From NCBI GenBank assembly GCA_031216915.1, contig CM062289.1, positions 64,053,741 through 64,117,740 of the forward strand: a stretch of DNA of 64,000 nt, read 5' to 3'. Positions 48,898-62,421 of the stretch are shown piece by piece. The translations under genes were made by a program, and so were the position numbers. Source of the DNA: Pictodentalium vernedei (lineage: Eukaryota; Mollusca; Scaphopoda; Dentaliida; Dentaliidae). How positions within the stretch are numbered: position 1 is the first letter of the stretch; each line of letters opens with the position of its first letter. The notes beneath the pieces are model-generated. The model saw only the letters and a program-made list of their open reading frames with translations, was not told the DNA's origin and ran no database searches.

Positions 48898-49507
48898 TGA
48901 TGCTATAATACGGTATTCGAATGAGAAAAGTCGATGCCGTTTGAATTTGAGTTTAGGGGGTATGGTTAATATTTCACACGTTTCACCAGTTCATTATGGA
49001 ATAAATGACTATTGTTATATATCATTATAAAGCCACTGCTTTTCTGCAATTTTTGATATATAATTTAACTCCCAAAGTAGTCGTAGATTTGATTTAATGG
49101 ACGTTGTGTACCGTTGTGTGTATGAAAACAATAAATTTTTTTTCGTAATTTTGTACATTTTCGTGAATATATCACCATTGCGTGTGAGGATTGGTACAAA
49201 GTTGGCATTTTCTGTTGGGGATATGTATTCTCAATATAATTCAGCACGATATTTATGATTCTCACCCTACTAAGGAGAATAAGAATGAGAAATATGGAGC
49301 TGGGTCGAATTTTTTTTAATTTTTTTTTTTTTTCATCAAAAAAACGCTATAACTAAAAAAGCTCAACTCGGATTCGTGGGGACCTTTCACACTTTATCCG
49401 CAATGTGTGTCCCGGAAACATATAAAAAAATCAGCTTTCTCCGATTTCTTTCCTTACTTTCGCATTTTTATGTCTGATGTGCCTGGACTAGTAGGTGTGT
49501 GATTGGG

Positions 49508-49642
49508 TGCTTGGTTAGTTGACTGGTTGGTTAGTTGGATGGTTAGTTGGTTGGTTGACTGGTTGTTAGTCAGATGGTTGGTTGACTGGTTTGATGTTTG
49601 GTTCATTGGTTGGACAGTTGATTGGTTTGTGGATGGTTGAAG
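49508..49642 (+). repeat. TTGG simple repeat right of the TIR element, unit B3
   Basis: Uninterrupted GGTT tract. Confidence 0.75.
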
Positions 49643-49879
49643 TAGAGGATTTGAAAAAAAATCCCTAATGTAACAGTCAGGAAATGATGACTTAGGCTCC
49701 CGTGAGCTTTGCTTAGGTGAGTTAAAATGCCTAACAAATTTATACTTTGCATTATTGAAATAGTGATGCAGAGGTAAGATCAGTAGCTAATTTTGCAGGC
49801 TTTGCACAGACAAGTTTTTACTTACCAATTGTGCTTTTTTAGTTCTAGAGAAGGAACATTGTAGATTGTACAGACTTAC

Positions 49880-51765
49880 ATTGATCAGATCCAAGATCAG
49901 TGTGACTTCTTTCTGTGCTGGAGGGCAGGTATAAATGTCTCTGTCGACATCTCTTGCATGGCCCATGTGTTCAAAAAAGCTCTTCGTGGTATCTTCGTTG
50001 GTGCCATCTACAGTTAAAACTAGAAGTCATGTCATGAAATGCGCACAAATAGCATGTCGATCTGCGCGTTAATCTGCGTGTTATGGCCATAGCAAAGCTA
50101 TCACATTCTGTACATATTGACTGTGCGTAAGTAATGTTTCAGCCAATGGACCTCCGGGTACTAGATTAACGCGCAGATCGACGTGATCCATTGGCAGAAA
50201 CATTGCCAATGTTTGCTATGAGTAACCAGGAGAACCTGCCGTGCTTTAGATACCATTCGATATGGCAATTGCGCGCAATTCCTACGCGCAATTAAACCTG
50301 GATAAGTGCACAGTTCGTAACAGGACTTCTAGTTTTAACTGCAGATCCCAGAAGATGGCAGATGCTCTGGGTCTAATATTGGTGGCCGTTATGATATGGA
50401 TTCCCAGCCCTTTCCTTGTGTCAGCTTTGTCTTTTTTTTTCGTCATGCGATTTCTGAGTGTACGCAAATAGAAATTTATTCTCAGACTGTCACCTGCTTC
50501 TTCTCAAAAGTTTTTGTCGGCAAGAGTGTCGAAAGCTTAGCTGAATTCTGATAGTATAAAGAGGGGTACCATTTGATCTCCTTTACCTCCTTCAATATAT
50601 AACACTACATATATTTTTAGCCACTCCGTGACCCTTTCTTCTGTGACAGGAAGCATCCATGAGTTTCTTGAATCCCATTCACTTATCGTGAGTCTAGATA
50701 CTTCACTCCCGCTTCTAGCATTCAATAATGTGATATGGGATACCAGGCACTTGCGAAAAGCTAGAAAGTCTGTTCCCATTAAACACCTCTCACTTGACAG
50801 ATCTAGTATCACAGTATATGTATGATTAAATTGAATTTGCAATTCAAATTCATCAGGCAAACTGGCTGGTTTTCTTGTTTTGGATTGCCTATTTAACTTA
50901 AGTTCATATTCTGCCTCAGAAAATATTCTGGCATAATATGTTGGCGATGAGAATATTTCTGAAAATTCTCTTATGCTTTACACCTTATCAGTATCTTTCA
51001 GAAGCACATGTCTCTGTATGAGAATTTTAGAAGATGTAATTAGGCACCCTAAGTCTATCGTTAGTCCACCCTTCATTGGCTCTTTTGATCCTGGATGTAG
51101 CCATATAATATCGAATGCTTCTTCACGTTTCAGGCAACTGTCTGTACTGAATAAATGAGTTAAGTTCTCCACTTCCGCAACACGTTTGAGGCAGGCCAGT
51201 CTCCGCATAGCACTCCGAGATTTTATTTTGGCTTCTTTTCTTTTATTGATTTTTCTGGCAGCTTAAATTTGTTTGGCAATGTACTGTATATCCCTGTCAT
51301 TTTCAGTTTGTGCAAAAACGTCGTCTTTCTTCATTTCTTGCAAAAGTTCTCTGAAATCATCACACTGAGTTTTTTCTATGAGAACAGATTTTCAGAGAGT
51401 TATTGGTTGAGATATTGAAGATTCCTTTCTATTACATAGTTTTGAATGTAGAAAAAGGTTTCTTATAAACTTTTGCAAGCAGAACATAACTTTCTCACCT
51501 TTTGTTTTTCTTTCTGAAAGAAATGAACCATCCTGTGTGTAAGTTTCTAACTGTGTTAGCTTTTCTTTATTAATGTCAAATATTGCTACCTTCCTGATGG
51601 ATCCGAAGAGCTTTAATTTTTCCTCTTTTGAAATTAAACCCTCATTTTTGTCTGAGAGAATTTTGTTTTTTCTGGGATGTTTGTTAGGTTTTTGTAGAAA
51701 GTGACGCCTCGAATCGTAGAAGTTTCCACAGCACAAACAAGGTCTTTTTGGTTTCTTTTACTTTT
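49880..51765 (-). pseudogene. Zinc-finger + tyrosine-recombinase-like remnant, unit B3 (best-preserved N-terminus)
   Basis: Here the N-terminal part is open for 114 codons (51392-51736): a CCGNFYDSRRHFLQKP finger followed by a charged linker (EEKLKLFG, FDINKEKL). The 107-residue core is at 50537-50860 and the 76-residue piece at 50978-51208, separated by the stop common to all units. A 61-residue frame 50282-50467 overlaps the ITATNIRPRASA box. Confidence 0.6.
50011..50341. mobile_element. Tc1-like MITE in the recombinase remnant, unit B3
   Basis: 331 bp at the same insertion point. Several substitutions relative to B1/B2, e.g. CTAGATTAAC for GTAGATTAAC. Confidence 0.7.
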
Positions 51766-51911
51766 CCAAATCTAATAATTAGGGAAAAAAGAAAAATATG
51801 ATAAAAATGTGTCAAACAGAAGATATTTTTGGCATTTTAAACAATAACTTGTGTGCAGCGTCACCTTTCGCAGCATCCCAGACTTTGGAAAGAAGAGGCA
51901 CCAGGGTGACT

Positions 51912-53583
51912 GGTGAACCAAGTGATCATGAGCACTTCATCTAAAAAGTTATATTCCAGCCATCATTTTTCGACGGTGTGAAATGGTCTAGGTGTTTGAC
52001 TCCCGATTGCCAGGCAGTGTTCCCGAGATTTCAAATCCTCTTGGGGGATCAGAAACCAACATTCTAAATTCCCCTAAAACACGATTGTGTCCTTCGCAAA
52101 AACACACACAGGCCCATGCCAGTCTGCAACTGAGGCCAACCACAACACTTTCGTTGTACTGTAACCAGCACGTTCCACACTTTCATGCTGCTTCTGAATG
52201 GAAGCTGAACCAAGTGGTCATGAAAACTTCATCTGAAAAAATATATTCCGGTCATCGTTTTTTCGACGGTGTGCAATGGTCTAGTGGTTTAGGGGTTGGG
52301 ACTCCTGATTGTCAGGAGGTGTTGTGGAGGGTTCGATTCCCGGCGGGGGATCAGGAACCAACCATCTAAATCCTCTAAAACATGATTGTGTCCTTTAAAA
52401 ACACTCACAGGTCAGTTCCCGTCTTCATCTGAGGCCAACCACAACACTTCCGTTGTACTGTAGCCAGCACATTCCACACATTCATGCCTCTGCCGAAAGG
52501 AAGATGAGCGAAGTCATCATAAGAACTTCATCTAAAAAGCTAGATACCAAACATCATTTTTTGACGGTGTCTGTGCGATGGTCTAGTGGTTTAGATGTTG
52601 GACTCCTGATTGTCAGGCGGTGTTGCCGAGGGTTCGAATCCTGGCGGGGGATCAGGAACCAACATTTTAAATTCCTCTAAAACATGATTGTGTCCCTCGA
52701 AAAACATACACAGGTTAGTGCCAGTCTTCGTCTGAGACCAAACTACAGCATTTTCGTTGTACTGTAGCCAGCACGATCCACACTTTCACGCTGCTGCGAA
52801 ACAAAGATGAACCAAGTGATCATGAGAACTTCATCTAAAAAACTGGAATACAGCCATCATTTCTTGACGGTGTGCAATGGTCTAGTGGTTTAGGTGTTAG
52901 ACTCCTGATTGCAGGTAGTGTTGCCGAGGGTACGAATCCTAGCGGGGGATCAGAAACCAATGTTCTAAATTCCTCTAAACATGAATTTATCCTTCGAAAA
53001 CCACACACAGGCTAATGCCAGTCTTCATCTGCGGCCTACCACAGCACTTCTCTTGTTCTGCAGCCAGCACGTTCCACACTTTCATGCTGCTTCTGAAAGG
53101 AAGATGAGCCACGTGATCATGAGAACTTCATCTAAAAAGCTAGATTTCTACCATCGTTTTTTGACGGTGTGCAGTGATCTAATGGTTTAGGTGCTGGACT
53201 CCTGATTGCCAGGCGGTGTTGCTGAGAGTTCGAATCCCAGCGGGGGACCAGAAACCAACATTCTAAATTCTTCTAAAACATGATTGTGTCCTTCGAAAAA
53301 CACACAGGCCCATGTCAGTCTTTGTCTCAGAGCAACCACAGCACTTTCGTTGTATTGTAGCCAGCACGTTCCACACTTTCATGCTAGTGCTGAAAGAAAG
53401 ATGAACCAAGTGATCATGAGAACTTCATCCTAAAAGCTAGATTCCAACCATCGTTTTTCGATGGTGTGCAATAGTCTACTGGTTTAGGTGTTGGATTCCC
53501 GATTGCCAGGTGGTGTTGCCAAAGGTTCGAATCCCTGTGGGGGATCAGAAACTAACATTCTAAATTCCTCTAAACCCGATTGT
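51912..53583 (+). repeat. Tandem SINE array, six monomers (B3/A2 junction)
   Basis: Its last two monomers equal the A1 sequence at the window start (53064 onward = 1 onward), which fixes the 53,063-bp period. Confidence 0.75.
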
Positions 53584-53999
53584 GCTCTTCGAAAGCACAC
53601 ATACCACCACAAGTGGGATAAATTTGGTGAAAACATTTGATTCGCATGAAATTACTTGAGATCCTTCAAAACTCATTTCAAAACACAAACAAGAAGCCCC
53701 ACAGGGCCTGAAGCGCTCGCCTTGAACAGAACCCAATATAAACAGATTCAAGAATGAATCTACATTAAGCAATTAATCTCCATAAGATCCATTGTCAATC
53801 CGTGAGCCCCTCAGTAGTGACTGAAAGAGTTCAAGCATCATGCCTTTTCTTCACTTGATCATAATGTAAAAAGTGAAGCTCCCTTATGGAGCCCCTTGAG
53901 TTCCCCTATGTGGATTAATCTTAGTTACACACCTCTAGAGGGTACTTAATGAAAAAAGAAAAAAAATCTAATTCTTAAGCAACATGGCCAATTCCTGCT

Positions 54000-55260
54000 A
54001 CCATAGGGAGCCCAAGTATTAGCCCAGGAACTCGATTTATTGTATACCAAATATGAAAGCATTCTGGCTGGTGGATCTGAAGAAGATGATTTTTAAAGAA
54101 ATTTCCTCATATTGCAGTTAAGTTAAAATCCGGGCAACCATTTATAAACGGTAGTACAACAAATATGAGATGTTGTATACCAAATATGAAAGCATTTCGA
54201 CTGGTGGTTCTGGAGAAGATGATTTTTTCCACTGTTGCACTAAGCTAAAATTCGGACTACCATAGGGAGCACAAATATTAACCCAGGAACCCAATCTGAA
54301 CAACCTTGAATCGGACTCCCCCAGAGATGTTGCAAACCAAATATGAAAGGATTCTGACTGGTGAATCTGAAAATTTTTCAAGAAATTCCCTTATATTTCT
54401 CAAAGTTAAAATTTGGGTTCCCATAGAAGCCCAAATATCCACCCAGGCACATCGACTTGAACAAAGTGTAATCTGCCCCCCCCCCCTTCCCTAAGGATGT
54501 TGTATACCTGATATGAAAGCATGCTGACTGGTGGATCTGAAGAAGAATTTTTTAAAGGAATCCTAAATATTAACCTATGGACCCGATTCGAGCAAACTTG
54601 AAGATTTTTAAAAATTATGCCCCATATTGCACTAACTTCAAATTTGGACTTGCGTCAGGAAATATTGATTCAAGAAATACCTTTGATGTTTTAATTTCTT
54701 TTGCTGAATCTTGAAACAAATGGCTTGAGTTTTACAAAGTAGCTGCCTGAAATCAAAGCAACATTACATAAAAATGACCTTTGTGCCATTTAATAGTGAA
54801 AGTTAATATGCGTTTCACGGAAAATAAAACCTTTCAAGGAAATAACAAGATAGTTGACCTTTTTTTTTAAATTGCAGACAATGACATTTTTAAAATGAGT
54901 TTGAGCTGCAAAGTTTCACAATGTTAGCATTATATAAGGGCAATGCAAAGCCCTCAAGCCTAAGTCGCCAGCGAACTGTATCAGTCAATCAAGGGTCATA
55001 ACTCTTGTAAAAATTTAGGTTTCTTCCGGGTACTCCTGCTGAAGGTGCTGAATACAAAATATCAAAAGATTATGACTGTTGGACCTGAAGATTTTCAAAA
55101 AATATTCCTCATATTAGCTAAAATAAAAATGCTTCAGCTTGCATCAGATTTGAAAACTTTGAACCTAAACCTGACCCTGACTCCCCCTCTCCCTCCCAAT
55201 ATGATGGTGTATAACGAAAATCAAAGGATTCTAAACAGTGGATCTGAAAAAGATGTTTAA
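54000..55260. repeat. Degenerate tandem repeat with poly-C tract, unit A2
   Basis: As A1 but with 11 C at 54476-54486, the shortest tract. Confidence 0.6.
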
Positions 55261-55315
55261 AGAAAATTTCTCACATTGCACTGAGTTTTAATTTGGGTCC
55301 CGATATGAATATTTC

Positions 55316-55791
55316 ACTGAGTGAGTGCTAGAAGCCACTGTGAGAACATTAAAAAAATGAGGACACTAGATCAAAATTAAACGTTTTCCTTGCTAACATT
55401 TCATATTCAGTGAGATACAAATATTATTTTGTTTGTATAAATTTGTTCTATTATAAATTATTGGAGAGTGCTTGTTGGCACTGTCCAATAATTTTTAATA
55501 AAGCAAACTTTGAATACAAATTGCGACCTCCAAAATTAGTTTAGTTCAGTTAACTGGTTGAGGGCTAGATTATTTTTGGTGGTCTGAATTTTTCATCAAA
55601 ACTTGTTTATTACAAATTTTTGGAGAGTACCACAGGCACTTTCCAATAATTTGTAATTGAAGAAATTCATTTAAACAAAATATTATGTGCGTTTGACTTA
55701 ATACGGAAGACAAGCTAGACAAATGTTGGCTTTTGCATTGATACCCTTAATTTTTGAAAGCCCTGACAGTGGCTTCTAGCACTCAATCAGT
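55316..55791. mobile_element. MITE with ACTGA inverted repeats, unit A2
   Basis: As A1, including the same mismatch in the first inner hairpin. Confidence 0.65.
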
Positions 55792-56287
55792 TCAGTTCTG
55801 TATCTAGTTATATTACTGAAATTTGTAGTTATCAATATTCCTCATATTGCACAAAGTTACAATTATGATCCTCAAAAGAATGTACAAATATCTATATCTA
55901 GTTATATTACACAAATTTATGTTTAGCAAATTTCATTTAGAAATGGTACTTTATGCTGATACAATTTGGCAGTCGAGGACAAGGTCCAACTTTTGTTAAT
56001 CTCAGGTAAGTATATCAACATGAAGATAAACTGCCAACATACACACACACCTTGTTTATTTCCCACCTGAATGTTTTCGCTGTTCTATTTAAACAACTAA
56101 TTTTACTGAGAATTGCTTATGTACTTGATGGCGATAAAAATCAGTCTGGAGAGACATGCACTTATGGATAAGAGGCCACAAATAAGAAAACTCACAAAAT
56201 TTCACAAGACTAAATTTCTTTTCATTCATTACTAACAATGTGTAGATCACAATACAAATAAATAATAAATAAATCTGGATATTGGTT

Positions 56288-56385
56288 TTAGGTTGGTTAG
56301 TTAGTTGAATGGTTATTTGTTTGGTTGGTCAGGTGTTGGGGTGGTCAGTTGGTTAGTTGATTGATTGGTTGGTTGGTTGAGTTGT
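56288..56385 (+). repeat. TTGG/TTAG simple repeat, unit A2
   Basis: As A1, preceded by the A-specific segment ending in AAATAATAAATAAATC. Confidence 0.75.
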
Positions 56386-56759
56386 TTGGCCATAATGTTT
56401 CAGTTTCATGTACAACACACGTAGATGTCAAACTTCTACAACAACAAACAAATCTCTTTCACATCTCCTGCAATCAAATCATGACTGAAGACAAATAATT
56501 TATAAAAAATAATGAGACATAATTAACTCCTGCAAATGTTTAGAAATTTCAATTGTTAAACTTCAAAAACATTCTTACAGCTCTCCTATAATCAGTTTGT
56601 ATCTGCTAAACAGTAAGCATGAGTTGAAAGAAATAAAAATTAAAGAAAATTCTCAGGAGTATACAAAATATTATTGAAGAGCAGCCCTTGAAAAATGTAG
56701 AAGAGACACAAAATGAATTTCTCTGCAGATCCTATCCATTTTAATATTATTACATTGTT

Positions 56760-57648
56760 AATGTCGTTATACGTTTTGGGTCCAAATACTCAATTCCCAT
56801 TGGTCAGCTGGGTGAAAACGTCATGACCAAATGTAAATCATTTTCCAATAAATACATTTGGTCGAACTTTGATCCGCATTTACGGTAGAGCTCAGTTGAC
56901 AGAACGTAATTCGGGCGGTGTTTGGGCGGGTTTTTAACTTTTAGCGCCTCTCGCAGTGATCAACTCCGCTGATATTTCTTTGGTGACGTTTCCCAACTAT
57001 GGCATAAAGCTCGTTACTAAAATACTCGTATCCATTTCTAAAGTTGTGAAAATTAAAAATCAGGGTTGTGCGCTTTGTATTTTGTGTGAGGGTGGTTTTT
57101 CGCCTCGTTCGTTCGTACATGTTTTATTTCGCCTTTCTGCTTTGTTGTTTGGTAAAAAGTAGTTTAAACAGTTACGGAATGTAATTATAAGAATTGAATT
57201 CAATTTTTATAATCTTTATTGGAGTATGAACGTGTGGGAATGGGTACAAATTATATATGATTCCCTATAATCTTTATTGGAGTATGAACGTGTGGGAATG
57301 GGTACAAATTATGTATGAATCCCGGAATTGACCCGCATTTACGGTAGAGCGCAGATGACAGAATGTAATTCGGGCAGTGTTTGGGCGGGTTTTTAACTTT
57401 TAGCGCCTCTCGCAGTGATCAACTCCGCTGCTGTTTCTTTGGTGACATTTCCCAACTATGGCATAAAGCCCGTTACTAAAATACTCGTATCCATTTCTAA
57501 CGTTGTGAAAATTAAAAAATCAGAGTTGTGCGCTTTGTATTTTGTGTGAGGGTGGTTTTTTCGCCTCGTTCGTTCGTACATGTTTTATTTCGTCTTTCTG
57601 CTTTGTTTGGTAAAAAGTAGTTTAAACTTTTACGGAATGTAATTATAA
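56760..57648 (+). promoter_or_regulatory. Promoter-like patch with local duplication, unit A2
   Basis: The same 449-bp duplication as in A1 (copies from about 56881 and 57330), so it is ancestral to A units. Confidence 0.2.
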
Positions 57649-57799
57649 GAATTGAATGCAAATTTTATAATCTTTATTGGAGTATGATCGTGTGGGAATG
57701 GGTACAAATTATGTATGTATCCCTATAATTCATACATAATTTGTACCCATTCCCACACGTTCATACTCCAATAAAGATTATAAAAATTGCATTCAATTC
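57649..57799. repeat. Fold-back palindrome, unit A2
   Basis: As A1 4590-4740. Confidence 0.75.
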
Positions 57800-58345
57800 T
57801 TAAATCATTATGGCAAGAAATAATAATAAATAAAATAATAAAATAAAAACATTTCCAAAAGAGGCCTTCAGGTTTAAATTAAACCAGAGTTGCCATCAGT
57901 TCAACTTCCCAAACACAGGCTTGTTTGATTCAAATAGGCGCATGAAAGAATGAGGCGATTACCAGACAGATATTTTTATCACTAGAAATAAATCAAAGCA
58001 ACTTTCCCAGTATCTCTCAGAATTCAAATTTCAAAATGGCAGCGCTCATCAATAGAATTATGATTTTAGTTCTCTTTTCAATGTTCAAACACAGTGTTGT
58101 AGTTTGTAAAGCAAAACTTGGGCACTCTTATTCAAATGCAGGTAAAATATAAATAAACACTAACAAAGAGGAATTCACAGTTGAAAAAAAACCTTTTTTA
58201 CAAAACAAACATCTTGAGGTGTCGATGATCAGGTGTTTGAAACTAGGTCACCACAATGAAAACAGCTGATCGAGATGAATTTTGTGTCCTTAAAAATAAA
58301 AGGTACAAACATCTTTTGCTTTTAATAATTTTATTAACAGTTTAA

Positions 58346-59949
58346 CAGGATTGGGGCGAATGCATTGCAAATGTATTGAATACGAATACGAATACTTTGA
58401 AATTTTATGAATACGAATACACAAATTTCAAATGTATTTGAATACGAATACTTTACAATGTATTCATGAATACAAATATGAATACTTGAATACTTTTCAA
58501 AATTATTTCTTGTAAATGGATGATAATTTGATCATTCTTATTGGGATTAAGGGTATAAGGGAATATAGGTGAAGAATTAGTTTTTCAGAGGGCAGATTTC
58601 TTAATCCTTAAGAATCCAGTCAACATTGGGGAGCTGGCAGCTACTCGTCGTTGCTCGGTGGTTCTCTCCGGGTACTCCGGCTTCCTCCACCCGTAAAACT
58701 GTCACGGTCATGATTAGCCATTGTGCATAAGTATGTGACCTTAAACATCAATAAATAGATAAATAAATAATCCAATCAACAGACATAAGTTGGTATTAAT
58801 GATAAACAAAAGAAATAAAGAAAAATTTCAAAAAACAATTAGCAAAATGTACATAGTACTCATCCAATGTTTTGTTGTTTAGTGCATACACAGTAAACAC
58901 GTTTTTAATTGATTCAACAAAAAGACAATTATTATACATTAGCAACAAAAATATTATACTTGACTTTTTTCTTCCTTATTTTTCAAATAATATTGGTATT
59001 ATGTCAAAGAAGCCATAAAAATATGGATGCCAATGGAGCCAGCATTTCTGTGTAAAAATTGCAGAACAATACCAATTTTTATCATTTTTTCTATATGACT
59101 TTTTAACTTTTTGTCTGAAAAGCATAGTTTATGACCCCTCATTGGAATGACCTCATCACCATATACATACTATCAGCGCCAATTTTTTTTCTATTTTTTC
59201 AGGATTTTTTGTTTCTTCTAAACTGCATCTTATGACCCCAAAGTAGAGTTATACGATGCAGTTTGGAAGGAAAAAATGGAAAAATAAAATCATTAAATAG
59301 GGAACTGTGAGAAATTAACACAATTTTTTGCGTTTTTTTTAAAGTGTTTTTCTTCTAAGCTGCATTTTATGATCCCCAATAATGTCTATTAATTGTGGCT
59401 TCTTTGCTTCCTGTCTTTTTTTAATATTTAAACATACATTGCTGGTGAGAATAAAAAAACTGGCCAGTGCTATTCATAAAAATCAATTAAGCAATTACTG
59501 CACTATTGGAAAAATGTTGTAATTCAAGCACAATAATTTTACAGATCAATCAGTCTACTCCTTAATTCTATTATTGCTGTAGAAAAATATTAGATTAGTA
59601 TTAATTGGATAATGGAGTTGTTTAGGGAATAAAAATCAATACTTTGGCCAGACGGATATCCTTTGCCCTAAGTCATCAAAGTGAATTAGCCTGTTGCTGT
59701 TAAAAGGCACTTCAAAAGTATTAGTTTAATTCTTTACTACTTTCTAATAGAGATAATCACACTATTTTTTTACAGATACTGTATACATGTGTATTAAAAA
59801 CAAGAACAGTATTCAAAAAGTATTCATGAATACACCTCAAATTTGACTGTATTCGAATACGAATACTTTAAAATAGCAAAAGTACTGAATACATGCGAAT
59901 ACTTGAAAAAATGTATTGAATACGACTGAATACGAATACCCCAACCCTG
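58346..59949. mobile_element. hAT-like non-autonomous element, unit A2
   Basis: 1,604 bp. Ends CAGGATTGGGG and CCCCAACCCTG; flanking octamers CAGTTTAA (58338-58345) and CAGCTTAA (59950-59957) differ by one base, clearer than in A1. Lacks the (TA)n run of A1. Confidence 0.75.
58617..58772 (+). mobile_element. Nested SINE/LINE 3'-end fragment, unit A2
   Basis: Same fragment as 5409-5564, at the same place in the hAT-like element. Confidence 0.5.
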
Positions 59950-60175
59950 CAGCTTAATGATTTTCGGACAGGTTAAAGCCAAGCCTATATATCTTTTGAA
60001 ACCGATTGCAAATCAACACTTAAATCATTTCAAAACTGCCAAATGCTTTGATGGATAATTTACAGGATTTTTGGCCCAAGGAGATCTTTTTCTGGGAAGT
60101 CGGGAACAATGTTAAATACCCGGAAATGTCCCGCCATTTCAGGAGGGTAAACATGTCTGGGTTGGTAGATCAGTT

Positions 60176-60262
60176 GGCTGGTTGTAGGTTTGTGGTTGGT
60201 TGCTTGGTTAGTTGGCTGGATGGTTAGTTGGTTGATTGGTTGGATGGTTAGTTGGTTGGTTC
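60176..60262 (+). repeat. TTGG simple repeat before the LINE, unit A2
   Basis: Contains the empty TA target (60185-60186) of the TIR element. Confidence 0.75.
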
Positions 60263-61032
60263 ATTGCCTACTAGGCGAGTCCTCAGGTGGCGGATAGAGG
60301 ACGGCCTGCTCAATTGGGCAGGTTTGCTGATTTTTTAATTAGCAGGTTTGCCCAATTGAGCTGGTTTGCTGCGGAATATATGAATACCCAGCCCCGGACC
60401 AAAATGGTCAATCCTGCTTATGCCATCTTGCAGGCACCTTGTTCTCTCGTAAGGTGCGAACATGACGCTATAGAGGACGGGATCCTGCTGGTTGAGGACT
60501 TAGCGCCCCGGTTAGGGCAGCTCTTGGTATTTTCACTGAGGTCATCAGACCTCCGTGCAAGTATTGACGGTATAGTCCAATACACCAGTTCGGCCAATAC
60601 TTTGTGGCGGGGAATGTTGGTCATTCCGTCCCGGCTTGATTAATCGGGAGCCCAGTGACGTTACGTGGGACATTTAGTGATCGCTGAACTAGCCGTTACA
60701 ATATTTTATTCCCATTTTGTTGTGTAGCAAGCATGGATAAGACTGCCCTAAACAACTCATTTTTCTATTTCACACTATTGCACTGTCTGTATAAAACGCT
60801 CGACGACACTGACATTTCCTCAGGGTACGGCTTGTTGATCGACCACTATTGGATAGCGTGGCATAACGGGTCAATCAGTTAGCATATATGATTCGTTATC
60901 AATGTTGGCTGAGTATACTATTTGCGTACTGGCGGTGCCGTCGACTGGAGACCCGTCGACTATGTGCATCCCCTTGTTGGGCTCAGGGTAAGGGTGTCAG
61001 CCGCGAGTAGTGAATTTTAAAAACAAAAAAAT

Positions 61033-62421
61033 ATGGAAACAAAAACCAAAAAAATAAAAGGCTGCATGTTTCGAATACTAGTTCTGACTCTGGTTCAGAA
61101 ACAACTATTTCAGAACCACAACCAATGAAAACTTGGCCAAAGTTCATTGTAATTACTTCAAATGATGAGACAAAAAAAGCTACCTCCATCAATCCCTTTG
61201 CTTTGGAAAATCAATTAAAGGGATTGCTGGAACTTTAAAAGGGGTAAAGAAATTAAGATCTGGCAGCCTACTAGTTGAATGTGCTAATCACACTCAGGCC
61301 TTCAACTTACTTAAAGTAACAAAACTTATTGACATGGAAGTTAAGGTGAGCTCTCACGCATCCATCAATAGCAGCCGAGGTGTTGTAAGAACGCGAGAGC
61401 TTGCTGATCTTACTGAGGCTGACATATTAACAGAGTTGACACCTCAGGGAGTGACTGGAGTAAGGCGACTTACCATCAGAAAAAATGAAACAACAATAAA
61501 TACAAATACATATTTCATGAATTTTAATTCTTCTCAACCACCAAAGTCACTCAAAGTAGGCTATTTGAACATCCGAGTGGATCTATACATACCGAATCAA
61601 CTTAGATGTTTCAAGTGTCAGAAATATGGGCGTGGTAAAGATTCTTGCCGTGGTCAAACAACATGCCACAAGTGTAGCCAACAGCTCGATGAGCCATGTA
61701 CAAATGATATAATTAAATGCATAAATTGTCAGGGCAGTCATATGTCCTCTTCCAAGGATTGCCCTGTATGGAAAAAAGAAAAGGAGATACAAAAAGTAAG
61801 TGTGAAAAACAGATTAGCTTTAAGGAAGCCAGAGACATAGTATCCACTATGCCTGGCATGTCAACATCTATCCCATCTTACGCAACAGCCTTGAAGCGGA
61901 AAATACCAACAACATCCACAGATTGTCAGACAGACCTTACATGGCTCACTGGCCCAATACCAGCATTTGTTAACCCCTTCACCCTTGGTCATACAGATAT
62001 TAACATACCAAAAGCTATACAAACGGAAGAACTGATACCAAATACAAAAGAACCAAAGCAAAACCAAACCAAAGTGGAACGGAGAAGGGAACAAACACAG
62101 AAAAAGCTAGGTGGTCAAAATACCAATCAAACTCAACGAATTAAACAAAAACAAGAAAACAAACAGGAAGTAAAAACGAATCAGAGTCAGAGAGCCAGAA
62201 ATAAAGAAAATTCAAACAGAACCCCAAAGAAACTACAAAATGTAGTCACTAGAAATATATTTGAGGGTTTAGAAGCTATGTCAGTTGATGGTTGCATCAC
62301 TGACACATTCGATGGTCCATACCGCCGAAGTTCTTCGCTGGGTAGGTCCCCCAGTGACAAATCTCCTCTAAAACCAAATATTATTCCCTTAACACCTGAC
62401 ATTCCACCCCATTATGGATAG
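61033..62421 (+). pseudogene. LINE copy 2 ORF1, gag-like with CCHC knuckles (broken)
   Basis: ATG 61033. One base is lost near 61209, so the frame stops soon after. The conserved block is open again at 61334-61840 (168 residues) with CFKCQKYGRGKDSC, CHKCSQQLDEPC and CINCQGSHMSSSKDC. In the first two knuckles the zinc-ligand His is changed (to Arg and Leu) while copy 1 keeps His at both. A frameshift near 61795, in an A-run, is shared with copy 1; the basic C-terminal region then runs to 62421, overlapping ORF2 by ATGGATAG. Confidence 0.8.

Larger units (their letters stand above)
45921..49491 (-). mobile_element. TIR element with FEN1-like nuclease/CXC gene, copy in B3
   Basis: 3,571 bp, flanked by TA (45919-45920, 49492-49493). 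I found no difference from the B2 copy. Confidence 0.8.
40901..53063. repeat. Tandem unit B3
   Basis: 12,163 bp. Differs from B2 at only a handful of sites up to about 50,042, then at many sites. Nothing recognisable in 41420-41850, 43637-44025, 44128-44500 and 45140-45880. Confidence 0.9.
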
